The notes beneath the pieces were generated by a model, which did no database searches, had not been told where the DNA came from, and saw only the letters and a program-made list of their open reading frames with translations. A program made the translations under genes and the position numbers. A stretch of DNA of 64,000 nucleotides from an uncultured Cuneatibacter sp. (lineage in GTDB: Bacteria > Bacillota > Clostridia > Lachnospirales > Lachnospiraceae): positions 51,997-115,996 of the forward strand of contig CAKQHB010000006.1 of assembly GCA_934234215.1 (NCBI GenBank). The letters are read 5' to 3'. Position 1 is the first letter of the stretch; every line of letters begins with the position of its first letter. Shown here one piece after another: positions 43,070 to 52,155 of this stretch.

Positions 43070-44482
43070 ATGAAACGTGAGACTTATGAATATTATACCG
43101 CAAAGATTTTGAAGCAGCTGATGATGGGCTATGGAGAGACGATGCAGGACAATCCTGCGGTTGGATTTACGAAGCGTGTGAAGGCTGGTGTGTATGACCA
43201 CCTGTCGGATGAGGATTATGAGGATACGCTGTCTTTCTATGAGGATGCGTCGGAGTTCTGGAATAAGCGGCCGCAGGCGACGCCGGAACGACTGATCTCG
43301 AACATTCTGCAGAAAGCCCAGCCGTCGGAGACGATCCGCAACAAGATGGCAGCTTTGATCGCAGACAGCTATGCGCAGTCCGTTGGCGATTTCAAGAAGA
43401 CAAAGAAGGGTGGACAAAGCGATGTGGAAGCGGCTGTGGATGCAGCAGATTGCAGTGCACCTTCGAAAGAGGCAGAACCGGAGGAAGAGATCTCCTGGGA
43501 TCCGGACGAAATGATTCTGGAGGAAGAGATGGACGAAGAAGAGGCTGCTTTGGATGCGCTGATGAAGATGAGTCCGAAAGAAATCGCGGACTATCTGAGC
43601 GAGCATATTTACGGACAGAAAGACGCGATAAAGGCGGCTTCTATGCTGCTGTACAACCACGTGCGGGGACGCAAGCGGAATGTGCTGTTCATGGGTCCGA
43701 CCGGCTGCGGCAAGACAGAAATCTGGCGCACGCTGGGGAAGCTGTATGCGAATATCCGCATCATTGACAGCACGCAGATCACGAAGGAAGGCTGGTCCGG
43801 CAGCTTCAAGCTGGCGAACATTTTCGATGGGCTGAGTCAGGAAAATGCGGAGCATGCCATCATTGTCTTTGATGAATTCGACAAGTTCTGTGAGCCGCTG
43901 TACAATTCCCACGGAAATGACTACAGCCTGAGCAGTCAGAATGAATTGCTGAAATTCATTGAGGGAACGGAAGTGGACTGCCCTGCAACGAAGGAAACAG
44001 CCGGAAGAAAGGTCTGCACCGATCAGGTCAGCTTTGTATTCTGCGGCAGCTTTGAGACGCTGACGGAGGTGAAAACGGACACGACGAGAGCAACCTCGCT
44101 GGGCTTTGGCGCAAACATTGATCAGACCGATGCTTATGAGACGTATGCGCAGAAGATCACGCAGGAGGATCTTGCGATGTACGGAAATGTCCGTAAGGAG
44201 ATCTGCGGCCGTATCAGCCGGATTGTGCAGCTATCCGGAATGACAGCAAGGGACTATGACAACATTCTGGACAATCCGTCCCTGTCGCCGCTGCGCACGC
44301 TGGAAAAGGAGTACGGTGTGAGCCTGTCTCTGGAAAAAGAGACCCGCAGACAGATGACCAGAGAGGCAGAGGAGAACCACATGGGTGTTCGCTATCTGCA
44401 GAGCCGGATCCAGCAGCTGCTGGACGATGCGCTGTTTGAAGATCAGAAACAGCAGGAGTACGTTCTGTGCCAGAGGGACTAA
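43070..44482 (+). CDS. ClpX-like AAA+ ATPase
   Basis: 470 residues. The first ~180 residues are unique (helical, then acidic at 120-165). The AAA+ module has HIYGQKDAIKAASMLLYNH, Walker A G209-T216 (GPTGCGKT), Walker B D268-E269 (VFDEFDKF) and a ClpX-type small domain ending MGVRYLQSRIQQLLDDALF. ClpX's ClpP-binding IGF loop has a counterpart, LGFGA at 344-348. The Cys4 zinc-binding N-domain of ClpX is absent. First gene of a four-gene operon; AAAGGAG precedes the ATG. It may unfold a substrate for ClpP or remodel a complex. Confidence 0.8.
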   Translation: MKRETYEYYTAKILKQLMMGYGETMQDNPAVGFTKRVKAGVYDHLSDEDYEDTLSFYEDASEFWNKRPQATPERLISNILQKAQPSETIRNKMAALIADSYAQSVGDFKKTKKGGQSDVEAAVDAADCSAPSKEAEPEEEISWDPDEMILEEEMDEEEAALDALMKMSPKEIADYLSEHIYGQKDAIKAASMLLYNHVRGRKRNVLFMGPTGCGKTEIWRTLGKLYANIRIIDSTQITKEGWSGSFKLANIFDGLSQENAEHAIIVFDEFDKFCEPLYNSHGNDYSLSSQNELLKFIEGTEVDCPATKETAGRKVCTDQVSFVFCGSFETLTEVKTDTTRATSLGFGANIDQTDAYETYAQKITQEDLAMYGNVRKEICGRISRIVQLSGMTARDYDNILDNPSLSPLRTLEKEYGVSLSLEKETRRQMTREAEENHMGVRYLQSRIQQLLDDALFEDQKQQEYVLCQRD

Positions 44483-44512
44483 AGATCCCTTTGGCCTGAA
44501 AGGAGAAGGAAA

Positions 44513-45622
44513 ATGCCGAAGAACACTTCATTCGAACAATTTCGAGAGCAATATGGAATCGAATCCGAAATAGAAAGCTTTGCACCGGCAAAGATTTCAA
44601 ACGTGCTGGTGCCGCACATTTCCACAGGAATTCCGCAGCTGGATATGTTGCTGGGGGGCGGGCTTTCCGCCGGTACGATCATGCTGGGCGGACATTCCGG
44701 CATGGGAAAATCGACGCTGGCATTGCAGATCGCGCAAAACATTTCCGCACAGGGAATCCCGGTATTCTATTATTCGTTGGAAATGTCAAAGGCGGGAATC
44801 GCGGCGAAAGCATTGGCGAGACAGATCTTCCGACAGACAGGCGGCACGATGTCTATTGCATCCAGCGACCTGCTGTACGAGGGCAGTGTGTCTGGATTTG
44901 GCGAAGCAGTGTGGAAAGAAATTGAGGCAGCGAGATCAGACGTTGCAAAAGAATGTCGGGAGCTGTTCGTGATCGAGAATCGAAAAAAAGCGCCGATCAG
45001 CGGATACCGAATTTATCAGGACGGGGTAAAATATGCAGAAAAAGCGCATGCGGTTGTATTTGTGGACTATTTGCAGGTGTTGGATCTGGAAGAGGCGGAA
45101 AATGCAGCGAGAGGTGGTATCGTTGATCCGAGAAGTGCGATCGAGCGCAATCTGCGCTGGCTGCGGCAGCTGGTGGATGAGATGCAGATCCCCGTTGTCA
45201 TCATCAACTCTCTGAACCGCGGCAGCTACGGCAAGAGCGTGGGTGCGTCCGCATTCAAGGAATCCGGTGCGATCGAGTATTCCGCCGATGTGGTGCTGGC
45301 GATGCAGTTTGGGATTTTCAGCGGTCAGGAAGATCTGAAAAATGGAGAACTGCTGGCAGATCGGGAAAAATCGAAAAATCCCCGTGTTGTGGATGTGATC
45401 GCGTTGAAGCAGCGGTATGGATGCAGCGGAGAGGATGCGATAGTGCGGTTTCATTATTATGCAGGAAGCGACTGTTTTCAGGCAATCGCAAATCAGGCGC
45501 CGCTTGCAGCTCCGGCAAAAAAAAGACGGAGAAAGAGCGCAGAAAAAGAAACGGTTTCGGCAGCGCAACCGGCAGAGCCGAATCCGGATTATGATACCGA
45601 TTGGATGAAGGAGTGCGAGTGA
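44513..45622 (+). CDS. DnaB-like/RecA-fold ATPase
   Basis: 369 residues. RecA-fold core with Walker A near G60-T68 (GGHSGMGKST), FYYSLEMSK, Walker B VVFVDYLQVLD and the later VVIINSLNRG. This matches the replicative helicase C-terminal domain (DnaB_C). The DnaB N-terminal collar is missing; instead there is a ~45-residue lead (FEQFREQYGIESEIES) and a basic tail (KKRRRKSAEK). It follows the AAA+ gene by 30 bp. A loader-dependent DNA motor is plausible. Confidence 0.82.
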   Translation: MPKNTSFEQFREQYGIESEIESFAPAKISNVLVPHISTGIPQLDMLLGGGLSAGTIMLGGHSGMGKSTLALQIAQNISAQGIPVFYYSLEMSKAGIAAKALARQIFRQTGGTMSIASSDLLYEGSVSGFGEAVWKEIEAARSDVAKECRELFVIENRKKAPISGYRIYQDGVKYAEKAHAVVFVDYLQVLDLEEAENAARGGIVDPRSAIERNLRWLRQLVDEMQIPVVIINSLNRGSYGKSVGASAFKESGAIEYSADVVLAMQFGIFSGQEDLKNGELLADREKSKNPRVVDVIALKQRYGCSGEDAIVRFHYYAGSDCFQAIANQAPLAAPAKKRRRKSAEKETVSAAQPAEPNPDYDTDWMKECE

Positions 45623-45636
45623 CAGAAAGGAGGAAC

Positions 45637-46629
45637 ATGCAGACTTCCGGAATCTTCTACATGAATAACTGCAAGTTAATGCAGGAGCTTTACAAAAAAG
45701 AAATACCGGCGAAGCAAAAGCAGACGGTCAAGGTCGGGGAAGACTGTACGATCCAGTTCGCAGTGAAAGAGCCGTTTTCCATGACGTACTTCGAAAAAAT
45801 CGTATGCGATGCCGTCTACTCTATCTGGCAGGCGGAGCGCTATCGCAGTATGATAGAGGGAAAGAATCGAGAGAGCGCCATGATCACACCGACCGAGATT
45901 CTGGCGTGGATGACAGGAAAGCCGGACATTCGTGTGAATAAGGTGTCGCGGGAAGGAACAGCGAGGTCCGAACGGATCTGTAAGCTGTTAGAACGGCTCG
46001 GTCAGACCGACATTGCAATCTGGTGGGGAGAGGAGCTCAGGCAAAGACAGATCCTGGGCGTTGCCCCGGTGCTGGCAGGAAAGTTTCTGCCGCTGGTGCG
46101 GGACGGCAAAAAAGAGCGGTTTCAGTTGAGTCTGAAATATGGACTTCCCGTGTATGAATATGCATCCGCAATTCATCAGATGGTGCGAATCCCCCTGACA
46201 TTGCTTGCATGCGGCGATCGAAAGCGGGAGGACGGAAGTGTGATCCATGGTGTGACACTGCGCAATACGGATGCGGTCATTCAGCTGAAGCACATCCTGC
46301 TGCAGCGCATAGAGCTGCTGCGCAACCCGAACAATTCCTTTACCAATCGAAAGCTCCGGTACGAATATGATTCTCATATCGTGTCCGGCAGAAAAGACGG
46401 GATCCTTCCGCTGATGGGAGAGAGCGGTGATTGCGGAACGCAGGCAAGCTGGCTGCACCGCAAACAGAACTTGCATAAACAGGTATGTACGATTCTGGAC
46501 TACTACGTCCGGATCGGATATCTGACCGAATACACAGACGCAGGAAAAAAAGAAGGAAACAAACGGCGGTCCGGTATCGTAGGAGTCGATCTGACCGGCG
46601 AGATTCGAAATCCGGATATTTTCCGGTGA
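45637..46629 (+). CDS. Winged-helix, replication-initiator-like protein
   Basis: 330 residues from the ATG at 45637, with AAAGGAGG about 4 nt upstream. The segment FSMTYFEKIVCDAVYSIWQ, then MITPTEILAWMTG resembles the first winged helix of plasmid RepA/RepB-type initiators, and a later winged-helix-like part ends in a helix rich in Leu/Lys. No nuclease or ATPase motif. The upstream frame overlaps the DnaB-like gene, so the stop and start are nearly joined. DNA binding is likely; initiator activity is inference. Confidence 0.55.
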   Translation: MQTSGIFYMNNCKLMQELYKKEIPAKQKQTVKVGEDCTIQFAVKEPFSMTYFEKIVCDAVYSIWQAERYRSMIEGKNRESAMITPTEILAWMTGKPDIRVNKVSREGTARSERICKLLERLGQTDIAIWWGEELRQRQILGVAPVLAGKFLPLVRDGKKERFQLSLKYGLPVYEYASAIHQMVRIPLTLLACGDRKREDGSVIHGVTLRNTDAVIQLKHILLQRIELLRNPNNSFTNRKLRYEYDSHIVSGRKDGILPLMGESGDCGTQASWLHRKQNLHKQVCTILDYYVRIGYLTEYTDAGKKEGNKRRSGIVGVDLTGEIRNPDIFR

Positions 46630-46647
46630 AAAACAGGAGGAGAAAAA

Positions 46648-47715
46648 ATGGAGCAGAAGACCCTTACAAAAACCGATTATATGAAAAGGATTGCATGGAA
46701 AATCAAAGGCTATCACAGACATCTGGGAAAAAACTATCACAGCACCGAACATGTGCAGCGCTGGATCGAACAGTTTCCGGAGGAAGAGCAGGAGATCGTT
46801 CTGAGAGGAACCGATCTGTTGCTTTCGAAGAACTATGTGGATGAGAAGAGAATGGAGAAAATGTTTGAAGCTCTGTGGAAAGCAGATAAAGAAGTCATGG
46901 GAGACAACCCGCTGCACACACTGAACCACACACAGTTCCTGGACATTCAGTCGAAAGGAAACAGCCAGAAGCGCCTTGTGGAGCAGGTGGAAAAATACTA
47001 CAAAGAAAAGAAGGGTGCCCTCATCAATAAAAACAATCATAAGAAAGTAGAGCGATACATCTATCTCGATGACTGTGTGTACACCGGTTATACGGTGCTG
47101 AAAGACATTACGAACTGGATCGAGAATGGAAATCCCAATCCCGGTGCAGAGCTGGATATCATTACATGGGGTGTTTATACCGGTATGCACGACTATATAC
47201 AGGAACAACTGGACTGCATCTGCCAGCAGAAAAACATCAGGGCGTTCTTTTACTTTGTAGACAGTTATCGCAACAGCATTGGAAGGGATCCGCAGCCCTA
47301 TGATATCCTGTGGCCGCAGAAAGTCGAGGGTGATCCCTATGTGGATGCGTACATCCGGCAGATGGAAGAGAAGAAAAAGACACTGGGAAGAGGCGGCATC
47401 AGCTTCCGCAAAGAATGGCATGGAGAAGAATCCCCTCTGTTCGTGTCCACGGAAGAGCGCGTGATCTTCGAAAAAGCATTGCTGAAAAAGGGCGCTTACA
47501 TCTGCTCCCTGCCGAAAAATCCAAACGAGAAGATGAAGCCGATGGGATACGCAGGCGGCATCTCGCTGGGATTCGGAGCATTCTTTGCGACGGACTATAA
47601 CATCTCCAATAACTGCCCGCTGGCGTTCTGGTGGGGAAGCACCGATCCGAGGGAGCAGGGCGTGCTGAGGCAGTGGTATCCGCTGCTGGAGCGGGAGGTG
47701 AATCAGACGGTGTAA
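46648..47715 (+). CDS. Phosphoribosyltransferase-like (PRTase-CE type) protein
   Basis: 355 residues. The segment YIYLDDCVYTGYTVL (D141 to T149) has the DDxxxTGxT pattern of the PRPP-binding loop of type I phosphoribosyltransferases. It sits after a beta strand and is followed by an ELDIITWGVYTG strand. The C-terminal ~120 residues are rich in Trp and Gly (GYAGGISLGFGAFF, CPLAFWWGS) and may bind nucleotide or protein. I recall PRTase-like proteins of this kind in conflict systems, unverified here. Last gene of the operon. Confidence 0.6.
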   Translation: MEQKTLTKTDYMKRIAWKIKGYHRHLGKNYHSTEHVQRWIEQFPEEEQEIVLRGTDLLLSKNYVDEKRMEKMFEALWKADKEVMGDNPLHTLNHTQFLDIQSKGNSQKRLVEQVEKYYKEKKGALINKNNHKKVERYIYLDDCVYTGYTVLKDITNWIENGNPNPGAELDIITWGVYTGMHDYIQEQLDCICQQKNIRAFFYFVDSYRNSIGRDPQPYDILWPQKVEGDPYVDAYIRQMEEKKKTLGRGGISFRKEWHGEESPLFVSTEERVIFEKALLKKGAYICSLPKNPNEKMKPMGYAGGISLGFGAFFATDYNISNNCPLAFWWGSTDPREQGVLRQWYPLLEREVNQTV

Positions 47716-47737
47716 AGAGAAGCGCCGCGTTATTGTA

Positions 47738-47793
47738 CGAGTAACAAAAGAACAACCGAAGTGGACACGCTCCGTTTGTTCTTTTGCTACTCG
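47738..47793. repeat. 20-bp imperfect inverted repeat
   Basis: CGAGTAACAAAAGAACAACC (47738-47757) opposes GTTTGTTCTTTTGCTACTCG (47774-47793), with two or three mismatches. There is no T-run after it. It lies after the four-gene operon, and I cannot tell whether it acts as a terminator, an end of an element or a recombination site. Confidence 0.45.
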
Positions 47794-47930
47794 CTACAGA
47801 TTCGCGGCATCCACATAGATTGCGAAAAATGTCTGCTCTACTTCATTAAGAGGGAAAACTATGGGTTGCGCAGGGACAGAAGGTCGCCTATAATGGAAGC
47901 ATCAAAATTTCCCAGGGGGGATAAAAAAGC

Positions 47931-48944
47931 ATGAAAAAGTTACAGATTTTTCTGGCAGCAGCATTGGCAGGTGCACTTGTTCTGACGGTGGGCTGCGGAG
48001 CGAAGAAGGACAACGAAGTGGTGGTGTATACCGCGGTGGATGAAGTGTTCGCTGAGGATGTGATCCATGATTTTGAGCAGGAGACGGGGATTAAAGTAAA
48101 CGTGGTTTATGATACAGAGGCCAACAAAACAACAGGCCTTGTGAACCGCATTCTTGCAGAGAAGGATCATCCGGTGTGCGACGTGTTTTGGAATAATGAA
48201 TTTATCCAGACGATCGCACTGGAGAAGCAGGGCGTTCTGGAGTCTTACGAGTCTCCGTCCGCAGCGGATATTCCGGATTATTATAAATCCGGCACGAATG
48301 AGTGGACAGCAGTGGGCGGCAGAGCCAGAGTCTTTCTGGTAAATAACGACCTTTTGGATCCTGCAGATTTTCCGACGTCGGTAATGGATTTTGTCAGCGG
48401 AAAATATGCAGGAGAGGAACTGGCGATCGCATATCCGATGTTTGGCACGACGAAGACCATGGCGGCAGCCCTGTACGCGCAGTGGGGCGAGGAGGCAGGC
48501 CGGGAATATTTTCAGAAGATCGTGGATCTGGATGTGAATGTGGTAGATGGCAATTCTGTCACAAAGGATATGGCAGCCAGCGGTCAGGCAGCGATTGGAT
48601 TTACGGATTCGGATGATGCGAGAGAAGCCATCGAGGACGGTGCAAATGTGACGATGGTCTATCCGGATCAGGAGGAAGGTGACATGGGAACTCTGCTGAC
48701 ACCTGCAACGGCAGCCATGATCAAAAATGCGCCGAACGAAGAAAATGCAAAGAAGTTTATTGACTATGTGCTGTCTGAGGAGACGGAGCGAAAGCTGGTG
48801 GAAGATGGCTTTTTCGACGTTTCAATTCGAGATACGGAAAAAGCAGATGGAATCAAGGGTATGACGATTTCGCTGGAAAAGATTTATGAGTATCTGGACA
48901 TTTCGACAAATGACATGGAAGAACTGTTCTCAACAGCCGACTAA
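47931..48944 (+). CDS. ABC transporter substrate-binding lipoprotein (Fbp/AfuA type)
   Basis: 337 residues. Signal peptide with a lipobox (TVGC, Cys at residue 23). The mature protein belongs to extracellular solute-binding family 1 like FbpA/AfuA (VVVYTAVDEVFAEDVIHDFE, CDVFWNNEFIQTI). Such proteins bind ferric iron, thiamine or phosphonate. The iron-ligating tyrosines are not obvious. First of a four-gene set with permease, ATPase and propeller. Confidence 0.88.
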   Translation: MKKLQIFLAAALAGALVLTVGCGAKKDNEVVVYTAVDEVFAEDVIHDFEQETGIKVNVVYDTEANKTTGLVNRILAEKDHPVCDVFWNNEFIQTIALEKQGVLESYESPSAADIPDYYKSGTNEWTAVGGRARVFLVNNDLLDPADFPTSVMDFVSGKYAGEELAIAYPMFGTTKTMAAALYAQWGEEAGREYFQKIVDLDVNVVDGNSVTKDMAASGQAAIGFTDSDDAREAIEDGANVTMVYPDQEEGDMGTLLTPATAAMIKNAPNEENAKKFIDYVLSEETERKLVEDGFFDVSIRDTEKADGIKGMTISLEKIYEYLDISTNDMEELFSTAD

Positions 48945-48950
48945 GGGATT

Positions 48951-50480
48951 ATGCAACGAACAAAAACAGAAAAGAGACAAGCTGTCTGCATTGTGCTGTA
49001 TTTTATCCTGCTGGCAATCCCGTTTTTGGGAGCGGTGCTTCAGCAAAATGGCGAGGTGTCGTTCTCGTTTGGTGCAAGGCAGCTGGGACTGCTTGGAAAC
49101 AGTCTGAAGCTTGGAATTTCGGTGGCAGCACTGTCGTTGCTCCTGGGCTTTTTCGGAGCATTGTTTTTGTGTAATTCCCGAAAAATACAGGGATACAAAA
49201 AGTATTACTTTGTATTATTACTACCGATTCCCTTTTATATTTATGCACTGAGCTGGATGTATCTGATCAAGATGCTGGCAAAGATCTGGCCAGCGTTACT
49301 GGCATATTCCGTAAAAGGGCTTGGAGCGTGTATTTTTGTGGAAGTGCTGGCATATTATCCGCTGGCATTGCTGCTCTTTCTCATCGGAATGGAGCAGATC
49401 AGCCCGGATCTTTTGCGCATGGCATCGGTATACGGAACGGACAATCGCACGGTAAGGCGGATCGTGTTGGAGACAGTGTTGCCCTACGGCGCGGCGGCTG
49501 GCGGACTGATCTGCACCCTGTCGATGACAGAATTTTCAGTGCCGTCAATGTTTCAGTATACAACATACGCATTGGATATTTTCTCGGTGTACAGCCGGAC
49601 TGGCAGTGCGTTGACAGCCTATTGCAGATGTGTACCGCTGCTTGTGCTGCTCGTTTTGCCGGTGCTGTGGATCGTGCGGAATATGCGGCAGTTTAGCGTG
49701 ACGGCAAGTTATAAAGACCGCTGCTATTTAAAAGTTCGCGGCGGTATGCGTGTGTGCAGCGTTGTGGCATTTGGAATCTCAATTTTGCAGATCCTGATTC
49801 CGCTCATTGTATTTATCATCACAGCGGGAGGTTTTGGAGCAATCGCGGCGTCCTTTGGAATGATCGCAGAGGAGCTGCAAACTTCTTTTTGGACATCCGT
49901 CTGGAGCGGCGTATTGTGTCTGCTGATCTCCATTGTTCCGGCAGAAGTATTTTGCAGAAACATCGGGAAGAAGTGGTCGTGCATTTTTTTGCTGACGATG
50001 GTGATTCCCGGAACGATTCAGGCAATGGGATTTTTGAAGATTGTGAATCTGCTGAACCTGCTGGCATTGGAGCGCAGTGTGCTGCTGACATCGCTGGGCT
50101 GTGCGTTGAAGCTGACACCATTTCTTGTGATCTGGCTATGCGCAGCGCGGATGCGGGTCAATCAAAAAGAACTGGAAATGGCGGATATTCTGGCGGCAAG
50201 ACGGCGGGATTACTGGAACGTGTGGCTGCATACAAGAGCACCCGGTTATGTGGTGGGATTTGCACTGGCATTTTTCATGACATTTGCGGAGGAAGGCATT
50301 CCGCTGATCCTGATGGCGCCGGGCAAAGAGACAATCACGGTCAAAATTTATAACTATCTGCATTACGGCGCTTCGGAATATGTATCTGCATTTTCTGTTG
50401 TGATCCTCGTATTTATTTTGTCGGTGGAAGTGCTGATCTTGCTGGCGATTCGATGGAACAGGAGAGCTCGAAAAAGATGA
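48951..50480 (+). CDS. ABC transporter permease (FbpB/ThiP type)
   Basis: 509 residues with about twelve hydrophobic helices, forming a duplicated permease. Two EAA-type loops are visible: EQISPDLLRMASVYGTDNRT in the first half and QKELEMADILAARRRDYWNV in the second. The start at 48951 is 6 nt after the upstream stop and has only a weak ribosome site, so it relies on coupling. Its TGA overlaps the ATPase ATG. Confidence 0.85.
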   Translation: MQRTKTEKRQAVCIVLYFILLAIPFLGAVLQQNGEVSFSFGARQLGLLGNSLKLGISVAALSLLLGFFGALFLCNSRKIQGYKKYYFVLLLPIPFYIYALSWMYLIKMLAKIWPALLAYSVKGLGACIFVEVLAYYPLALLLFLIGMEQISPDLLRMASVYGTDNRTVRRIVLETVLPYGAAAGGLICTLSMTEFSVPSMFQYTTYALDIFSVYSRTGSALTAYCRCVPLLVLLVLPVLWIVRNMRQFSVTASYKDRCYLKVRGGMRVCSVVAFGISILQILIPLIVFIITAGGFGAIAASFGMIAEELQTSFWTSVWSGVLCLLISIVPAEVFCRNIGKKWSCIFLLTMVIPGTIQAMGFLKIVNLLNLLALERSVLLTSLGCALKLTPFLVIWLCAARMRVNQKELEMADILAARRRDYWNVWLHTRAPGYVVGFALAFFMTFAEEGIPLILMAPGKETITVKIYNYLHYGASEYVSAFSVVILVFILSVEVLILLAIRWNRRARKR

Positions 50481-51076
50481 TTGCAGTAAAAAATGTAGGG
50501 AAAGCTTATGGTGCGAATACGGTGTTTGCGGACGTTTCTTTTACGGTGGAAGATCAAAAAGGCATGTTTCTGACCGGGGCGAGTGGCTGCGGAAAGACAA
50601 CACTGCTGCGGTTGATCGCAGGATTTGATCTGGATTATACCGGAGAAATCAGGATCGATGGACGGACAATGACGGAGAAAATCCAGCCGCGGGAGAGAAA
50701 CATTGCGGTCGTTTTTCAGGAACCGACACTGTGGAACCATATGACGATCCGTAAAAACCTTGTGTACGGGATGAAACAAAAAGACGACGAAGCGGTACAG
50801 AAGATTGCAGAAAAGCTGGAGATCGCGGAGCTTTTGGACCGCTATCCGGAAGAGATCTCCGGCGGCCAGGCAAAGCGAGCCTCTCTGGCGCGGGCGCTTC
50901 TGGCAGACAAAAAGTATCTGCTGTTGGACGAGCCGCTGTCCAATGTGGATCGTAAGACGAAAGATATTATTCTGGATTTCTTATCGGAAGAAGTGATCGG
51001 CAAAAAGAGTGTGATTTATGTCACTCATGACGCGGAAGAAATGAACCGCATGAAATTGGATGTATTAGAATTATGA
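50477..51076 (+). CDS. ABC transporter ATPase, short form
   Basis: 199 residues from the ATG at 50477 (ATGA overlap with the permease; AGGAG lies 13 nt upstream). Walker A TGASGCGKTT, Q-loop VVFQEPTLW, signature SGGQAKRASLARAL, Walker B LLLDEPLS and switch VTHDAEE are all present. It lacks the C-terminal TOBE domain that FbpC-type ATPases usually carry, so it is about 150 residues shorter than typical. Its TGA overlaps the next ATG. Confidence 0.9.
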   Translation: MIAVKNVGKAYGANTVFADVSFTVEDQKGMFLTGASGCGKTTLLRLIAGFDLDYTGEIRIDGRTMTEKIQPRERNIAVVFQEPTLWNHMTIRKNLVYGMKQKDDEAVQKIAEKLEIAELLDRYPEEISGGQAKRASLARALLADKKYLLLDEPLSNVDRKTKDIILDFLSEEVIGKKSVIYVTHDAEEMNRMKLDVLEL

Positions 51077-52125
51077 GACAGACAGGACAGAAGCGGCTGA
51101 ATCTTTTGGCAGATCTTGTTTTTGTGATCATCGTGCTCGTACTGATCGGAGGGAGCAGATGGTTTCTGGAAAAGTCGTCGGATGCTTCGGATTCCGAGAC
51201 GGAACAGCTGCAGGATTTTTTGATTTTGGAACCGAACGAAGAGATCTCGGCATTGTATGCGGACGAGCAGGGACAGGTCTATGTGGGAACGAACCACGGA
51301 ATCCATATTTATGATGCTTCCTCGAAAGAAATCATTTCGAAAATCGACAACATCCGTATGGTGTATACCGCAAGCATTATCGGAGACGGTAAGGGCGGCG
51401 TGTGGGTCGGGCACGAGGGAGGACTGACGCATATCCGGAAAGGCGGCGAGCAGGAGTTATTTGCGTATCCGGAGCTTCCGGAGGGGCGTGTCAATGCCAT
51501 CGCAGAGCGGGATGGAAGGATTTATTGCGGCACTTACAATGGCGCTGCGGTATTGACTGAGACAGACGGAGTGTGGAGTGTGTCGGAGCAGCTGAATCAG
51601 GCGAGTGGACTTTTGTGTGATTCCGTGAATGTGATCCTGCCGGTGGAGCACGGGCTTTTGCTTGGCTCTTATCTGGCATCCGACGGCGGTGTGACGGTTT
51701 TGGCGGATGATGGAAGGATTTCGTATCTCAATGCATCTTCCGGATTACCCCACCCATATGTGACATCGGCGTTGCATCTGGAAAACGGCACGGTACTGCT
51801 TGGCATGGGCTATATGCGGGACGGCGCACTGGCAGAGCTGATCCCGGAGGGAGATTCGTACCGGATCGGACATGTTTATACAAAAGCAGACGGTTTGCCT
51901 GGCGAGAAAGTGCGGTTTTTATTCGAAGATGACGATTCAATCTGGATCACAACGGAATACGATGGTGTGGTGATCCGGGATAAACAGACAGAGCAGACGA
52001 AATATCTGACGGAAGAATCCGGATTGTCGGACAATGAGATCAAGTGCATCACGAAAGCAGAGGGCTGTTATTGGCTCGGCGGAAAATATGGGTTGACGGT
52101 TGTACCGGAATCCGTGCGTAACTGA
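51073..52125 (+). CDS. Membrane-anchored beta-propeller protein (Reg_prop repeats)
   Basis: 350 residues. One N-terminal transmembrane helix (LLADLVFVIIVLVLIGGSRW) is followed by at least six repeats in the Reg_prop two-component-propeller style (GQVYVGTNHGIHIYD, GVWVGHEGGLTHI, RIYCGTYNGAAVL, SIWITTEYDGVVI). The start overlaps the ATPase stop (ATGA). Such propellers normally sense extracellular ligand in hybrid two-component systems; here it lacks any kinase and is fused only to the membrane. It may modulate the transporter. Confidence 0.78.
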   Translation: MRQTGQKRLNLLADLVFVIIVLVLIGGSRWFLEKSSDASDSETEQLQDFLILEPNEEISALYADEQGQVYVGTNHGIHIYDASSKEIISKIDNIRMVYTASIIGDGKGGVWVGHEGGLTHIRKGGEQELFAYPELPEGRVNAIAERDGRIYCGTYNGAAVLTETDGVWSVSEQLNQASGLLCDSVNVILPVEHGLLLGSYLASDGGVTVLADDGRISYLNASSGLPHPYVTSALHLENGTVLLGMGYMRDGALAELIPEGDSYRIGHVYTKADGLPGEKVRFLFEDDDSIWITTEYDGVVIRDKQTEQTKYLTEESGLSDNEIKCITKAEGCYWLGGKYGLTVVPESVRN

Positions 52126-52155
52126 CGGAGGAAAGCACTCCGGAAGGGAGGGAGT

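Noticed and set aside
45637..46629. Plasmid origin with iterons near the initiator-like gene
   Set aside because: I see no repeated binding sites beside the gene; the only tandem repeat is 8 kb away.
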